DNA of 64,000 nt, from assembly GCF_035943815.1 (NCBI RefSeq), contig NZ_DASZBU010000015.1, positions 440,386 through 504,385 on the forward strand, read 5' to 3'. Position numbers and translations under genes: made by a program. The stretch's first letter is position 1. Each line of letters starts with the position of its first letter. The stretch is from Frateuria_A sp035943815 (GTDB lineage Bacteria > Pseudomonadota > Gammaproteobacteria > Xanthomonadales > Rhodanobacteraceae). Of the stretch, positions 60,436 through 64,000 are shown piece after piece. The notes beneath the pieces were generated by a model that saw only the letters and a program-made list of their open reading frames with translations, did no database searches and was not told where the DNA came from.

Positions 60436-61826
60436 GAGGTGCGCAACAGGACGGCGACGAGCACGTACAGCGCCGCCACGGCCACGACGGTGATCGGCAG
60501 CCAGCGCCAGCCGCTGCCGGAAAGGGTGAACAGGGGCAAGCCCGCGTGCCGCTGGCGCACGCTGGCGTAGTGGCCCACCACGATCGCCGCCAGCGTGTAG
60601 AGCATGATGTTGTAGCTGCGGCTCAGGAAGAATGCCGCGGCGAAGAAGCCGCACAACGCGCACATCAGGGCAAGCGCGAGCGACTTGTCGGTCGCCGCCG
60701 TCGCATCCGCCGCTACCGCAGGCGCCGGCACGCGGCGCGCCACCGTGCCGCGCGGCGCCGGCCGGGGCGCGGCCATCGCCTGGCCTGGCGCATCCGGCAG
60801 CGCCACCGGTGCCGGATGGAAGCGCAGCAGGCGCCACATCATCCAGAAGCAGTAGCCGACGAAGGCCAGCCACGCCAGGAAGCCCAGGAAACCGGTCTCG
60901 GCCAACACCAGCACGAAGGAGTTGTGCGCGGTCAACTCGTTGTAGTCGGTAAAGTTGCCCGCGCCCACGCCCAGCAGCGGATGGCTCTTGAACATGTCCA
61001 GCCCTTCGTACCAGGCATCCACGCGGCCGAAGGCCGAGGGCTCGTCCACGTCCAGCTCGGTCATGCGCGAGGACGGCAGCAGCATCAATCCGACCAGGCC
61101 GGCTAGGCTCAGCGAGACCGCGGTCGCGGTGCCGCGACGCTGCCACAGGTACACCGCGAGCATCAGCAGCACCGCCAGCTGGGTGCCGCGCGACTGCGTC
61201 AGGTACACGCCACCCAGCAGCAGCAACGCGCCCGCGCGCCACAACCAGCGGCCGAGGAAGCCCGCCCGCGAGGCCAGGTAGAGCACCATCGGCAACGCCA
61301 TCACGAACAGCAGCCCCAGGTCGTTGGGATCGTTGAAGATGCCCACGTAGCGCACGCGACCGTCCTCGCCCAGGGTCATGCCGGTCCAGCCCACGCCGTT
61401 CTGGGCCTGTTGCACGCTGTGCAGCGCCAGCACCATTGCGGACAGGCCGATCACGCCGAAGGCAGCCGCCGCGCGCCGCGGTTCGGTGATCGAGGTGGCC
61501 AGCACGAAGAACACGATCACCGCCGGACCGAGCTGGCCCAGCACGTAGAGCATGCCGCCGGCCCAGCCGTTGGCCACCTCCGACGCCATCGCCATCAGCA
61601 CGAACAAGGGCAGCAGGAGGAACTGCGGTGCGGTAGGCGTGCGCGCGCCGGCGGCAAGCCAGCCGACGAAGGCCAGCAGCAGCGACACCGACATCAGCGG
61701 CAGTTCACCCATGCCCGGCAGGAAGTCCTGCGGACGGATGATCACGAACGTCAGGTACAGGAGGATCAGCGGGAACATGGACGTTTCCCGCTGCCTGCCC
61801 GCGCGCTGCGCGACGACTTGCCCCAT
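60432..61826 (-). CDS. O-antigen ligase-like protein, exosortase-A-associated (O-glycosylation ligase)
   Basis: A 464-residue (or 448, from 61778) membrane protein with about ten helices. FPLILLYLTFVIIRPQDFLPG at the start and LTAHNSFVLVLAETGFLGFL, the large periplasmic loop with the His typical of Wzy/WaaL, fit the family. It links or polymerises the exported units. The ATG at 61826 is 4 nt from the upstream stop; the ATG at 61778 is where the conserved part starts. Confidence 0.88.
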   Translation of the reverse strand: MGQVVAQRAGRQRETSMFPLILLYLTFVIIRPQDFLPGMGELPLMSVSLLLAFVGWLAAGARTPTAPQFLLLPLFVLMAMASEVANGWAGGMLYVLGQLGPAVIVFFVLATSITEPRRAAAAFGVIGLSAMVLALHSVQQAQNGVGWTGMTLGEDGRVRYVGIFNDPNDLGLLFVMALPMVLYLASRAGFLGRWLWRAGALLLLGGVYLTQSRGTQLAVLLMLAVYLWQRRGTATAVSLSLAGLVGLMLLPSSRMTELDVDEPSAFGRVDAWYEGLDMFKSHPLLGVGAGNFTDYNELTAHNSFVLVLAETGFLGFLAWLAFVGYCFWMMWRLLRFHPAPVALPDAPGQAMAAPRPAPRGTVARRVPAPAVAADATAATDKSLALALMCALCGFFAAAFFLSRSYNIMLYTLAAIVVGHYASVRQRHAGLPLFTLSGSGWRWLPITVVAVAALYVLVAVLLRTS

Positions 61827-61830
61827 CCGC

Positions 61831-62961
61831 TCACCACAAGTGCAGCCTCCGGTTGCGCGCGAACGCCACGAGCGCTTGCGCGGCGAACAGGTTGAGGTAG
61901 CAGAACGCGGTCAGCAGCCGCACCGGCAGGCGCCCGCCCAGCGACGGTAGGTGCCGGCCGACTATCACCGCGGCGAGGGCCGCGGCCAGCGCCAGTGTGA
62001 TCGCGGCGAACAACGTATGCCGCGTGGCCAGCAACGCCGCGGCCAGCGCCAGCCCGAGCAGCAGCCACGGCGCCAGCAGGCGCAGCAGCTTGTGGCTGAC
62101 GAAACGGAACCACAGCGGATTGCGCCATGGCAGCAGCAACCAGGGCGCCAGTTGGACCAGCTGGTAGTTGCCCGCCAGCGTGCGGATCTTGCGCCGTTGC
62201 TCCTCCTGCGGCTGCTGCGAGGTGCCGTCCCACGCCACCGCCTGTGGCTCGAACACCACGCGCCGGCCGGCCGCTGCCACCTGCATCGGCACCAGCACGT
62301 CGTCCAGCACGGTGCCCGGCGGCAACGGCCGGAACAGCTCGCGGCGGATCGCATACAGCGCTCCACTGACGCCGACCACCGAACCGGAACGGCTCTCGGC
62401 GCGGCGGATCAGCTTCTCGTAGCGCCAGTACGCATCGATGCCACGGGCGAACCCGGTCTGCGCGTCGAACAGCCGCAACTCGCCGCTCACCGCGCCGACC
62501 GCCGGGTCGCCCAGGTTGGCGACCAGGCGGAGCAGCGCGTCCGGTTCCAGCCGCTGGCGGACATCGGTCATCAGCAGCACTTCGCCGCGCGCCTGCGCCA
62601 CCGCGTCGTTGAGGCAGGCGGCCTTACCGCGGCGCACGTCGAACTCGAGCACGCGGATGCGCTCATCGCCCAACCGGCGGCATCGCGCGGCGGTGTCGTC
62701 GGTGCAGCCGTCGCACGCCACCACGACGTCCAGCAGCCCGCGCGGATAGTCCAACGCGAGCAGTCCGGCCAGCTTGGCCTCGATGTGCGAGGCGCCGTCA
62801 TGTACGGCGACCACCGCGGTGACGCGCGGCGCCCATGCCTGCGACCGCACCCGCCTTGGCCACCACCGCGCCAGCGCGGCGACCCACAGCGGATAGCCCA
62901 CGAACACGTGCGCCAGGCCAAGCGCACAGGCGACGAAGACGAGGTAGGCCACGGTCATCAT
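61831..62961 (-). CDS. Membrane glycosyltransferase family 2
   Basis: A 376-residue protein starting at ATG 62961 (MMTVAYLVFVACALG), with a TM segment at each side. The GT-A domain has VVAVHDGASHIEAKLAG and VACDGCTDDT (D-x-D-like region), then LMTDVRQ and QEEQRRKIR (QxxRW-like). C-terminal TM helices (ALAAALLATRHTLFAAITLAL) follow. It is probably the initiating or an early transferase. The start overlaps a small frame's stop by ATGA. Confidence 0.88.
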   Translation of the reverse strand: MMTVAYLVFVACALGLAHVFVGYPLWVAALARWWPRRVRSQAWAPRVTAVVAVHDGASHIEAKLAGLLALDYPRGLLDVVVACDGCTDDTAARCRRLGDERIRVLEFDVRRGKAACLNDAVAQARGEVLLMTDVRQRLEPDALLRLVANLGDPAVGAVSGELRLFDAQTGFARGIDAYWRYEKLIRRAESRSGSVVGVSGALYAIRRELFRPLPPGTVLDDVLVPMQVAAAGRRVVFEPQAVAWDGTSQQPQEEQRRKIRTLAGNYQLVQLAPWLLLPWRNPLWFRFVSHKLLRLLAPWLLLGLALAAALLATRHTLFAAITLALAAALAAVIVGRHLPSLGGRLPVRLLTAFCYLNLFAAQALVAFARNRRLHLW

Positions 62962-63158
62962 GCGACCGCTCCGGCGCACGTGGCCATATCAGTTGCGCCC
63001 AGGCGGCGCAGGCGCAGCAGCAGCGGATCGGACGGCTCCCGCCGCCTATGCCGGCAGTTCGCTGGCCAGCTTCGCCAGCGTGCCGGCGGCGACGACCGAT
63101 CGAGCCGATCGAGACCTGCCCCCGGCGCCAGCAGCCTGTGGTCGCGGCTGTCCCTCAT
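62958..63158 (-). CDS. Possible small ORF or decayed carrier protein end
   Basis: A 66-residue frame from ATG 63158 whose stop overlaps the GT2 start by ATGA, as in the rest of the operon. It is Arg-rich with no known motif. In another frame the same DNA reads VVAAGTLAKLASELPA and stops, similar to the end of the carrier domain in the NRPS gene before it (ASGTLASLAVQL). So it may be a small gene, or a frameshifted remnant of a carrier protein. The rest of the gap to 63301 holds nothing. Confidence 0.3.
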   Translation of the reverse strand: MRDSRDHRLLAPGAGLDRLDRSSPPARWRSWPANCRHRRREPSDPLLLRLRRLGATDMATCAGAVA

Positions 63159-63301
63159 GCTTGATTCCCCTGTTCCGGGCAGCCCCCTGCCCCACGCCCT
63201 GGAAACACTGAAGCCATTATGGCCAGGTCGCGACCGGAACGGGGGCCGCGTCGGCCCTCGACCGCGCTGGATGCGAATGCATGCCATGGCCATCGGTGCG
63301 G

Positions 63302-64000
63302 TCATCCATGCAGGCCCAGCAGGCGGCGCAGCCGCGCGCCGAACCCGGCGGCGGCCGGCGGCGCCAGCTGCACCGCCAGCGACGCGAGCGTGCCGCTGGC
63401 GATATCGAGCAGGTTGAGCCGCACGCCGGTATCGCGCTGCACGCGCGCGGCCAATTCCACCGCCAGCAGCGAATGGCCGCCGACATCGAAGAAGTTCGCC
63501 TCGGCCGCCACCTCGGTCACACCCACCAACTCGCACCAGACCTGGGCGAGGTAACGTCGGCGCGGGTCCGCATCGGCCTGGATGCGCACGGACATGGAAT
63601 GTTCGGCAGGCAGCCGCGGCGGCGGCAGCGCACGGCGGTCGAGCTTGCCGTTGGGCGTCTGCGGCATCGCATCCAGCCGCACGAGGTGCTGCGGGCGCAT
63701 GTAGCCCGGCAGCTGTGCCTCCAGCTCGCGGCGCAGGCGCGGCAGCAGGCTGTCCTCCGGTTCGGCCGAGGCCACGTAGAGCACCAGGCGCTGGTCGGCC
63801 GGTCCCAACTCCTGCACTAGCGCCGCGCAATCGCGTACCGCGGCGTCGGCGCGTGCCACCGCCTCGATCTCGCCCGGTTCGATGCGGAAGCCGCGCAGCT
63901 TGATCTGGAAGTCGGCCCGGCCCAGGTGCTCCAGCGTGCCGTCCGCGCGCCAGCGGCCGCGGTCGCCCGTGCGGTACAGCCGCGCGCCCGGTTCGTCCGA
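63302..64000 (-). CDS. NRPS-like adenylation and carrier protein (partial)
   Basis: The 3' end of a gene that continues beyond the window. The C-terminal part of an adenylation domain is seen: RLYRTGDRGR (A7), FQIKLRGFRIEPGEIE (A8) and NGKLDRRALP with the A10 Lys. It is followed by a peptidyl carrier domain with FFDVGGHSLLAVEL, whose Ser takes the phosphopantetheine arm. A stop follows at 63302, without a condensation or thioesterase domain. Such stand-alone adenylation-carrier proteins occur in exosortase-A loci, where they may load an amino acid for polymer decoration. Confidence 0.85.
   Translation of the reverse strand, partial: SDEPGARLYRTGDRGRWRADGTLEHLGRADFQIKLRGFRIEPGEIEAVARADAAVRDCAALVQELGPADQRLVLYVASAEPEDSLLPRLRRELEAQLPGYMRPQHLVRLDAMPQTPNGKLDRRALPPPRLPAEHSMSVRIQADADPRRRYLAQVWCELVGVTEVAAEANFFDVGGHSLLAVELAARVQRDTGVRLNLLDIASGTLASLAVQLAPPAAAGFGARLRRLLGLHG

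Noticed and set aside
58516..60570. A 684-residue plus-strand frame opposite the flippase and CapK genes
   Set aside because: Gln/Arg/His-rich low-complexity translation opposite well-supported membrane and ligase genes.

Overview
The window reads as one contiguous stretch of a GC-rich gammaproteobacterial chromosome, most likely Xanthomonadales (Lysobacteraceae or Rhodanobacteraceae). This rests on the core genes (SPOR protein, coaX, birA, a PhoPQ-like pair with a PepSY protein, dusA) and on an exosortase-A-type exopolysaccharide locus. The taxonomic call is an inference from gene content, not from a search.

Layout. (1) 1-11.6 kb: a gutted prophage or phage satellite ending at the 3' end of tRNA-Thr(TGT). 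It has an AlpA-like regulator, a RepA-like hexameric ATPase, a cluster of GCGACA repeats with a 48-nt hairpin, a terminase small subunit, one very large virion-type protein, and several small accessory proteins (Rap1a-like, DUF3761, DUF3800). No large terminase, portal or capsid gene is visible. (2) 11.7-18.4 kb: core genes, namely tRNA-Thr, SPOR protein, coaX, birA, a three-gene PepSY/response regulator/histidine kinase operon, and dusA. (3) 18.3-46.03 kb: an integrated island of about 27.7 kb in the 5' end of dusA. It is bounded by a 32-bp perfect direct repeat (18286-18317 and 45998-46029), with an integrase at the left end and GTGCTACA-type octamers inside both ends. The original dusA 5' end is stranded at 45998-46059, and the working dusA now begins inside the island. 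(4) 46.2-64 kb: an exopolysaccharide locus. A plus-strand operon (Wza-like exporter, chain-length regulator, CpsD-like protein with a degenerate P-loop, EpsL-type barrel, two exosortase-A-associated hydrolases) converges on a long minus-strand operon. The latter encodes an NRPS-like protein, GT2, O-antigen ligase, flippase, CapK/PaaK ligase, three GT4 enzymes and two deacetylase-type proteins. Most junctions are 1-4 nt overlaps.

The island carries at least three conflict-type modules. The first is a DUF262/HNH protein followed by DUF6361, a PLD-like protein with two HxK motifs, and an SF2 helicase, then an unlisted 55-aa gene coupled to a DUF4238-like gene. The second is a ubiquitin-like conjugation operon: a small YjzC-like protein, a multi-ubiquitin-like protein, a DUF6791-ThiF E1-like enzyme and a DUF6527 Cys-rich protein. 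It is transcribed divergently from an XRE repressor and ImmA/IrrE protease pair across a promoter region with three TGTTG-type dyads interleaved with two terminator-like hairpins. The third is a HipBA toxin-antitoxin pair. The rest of the island holds a PrtN-like activator, a replication-like winged-helix protein, a fatty acid desaturase, NhaA and a sensor kinase. The best candidates for a poorly described system are the ImmA/XRE-governed multi-ubiquitin operon and the DUF6361-PLD-helicase operon.
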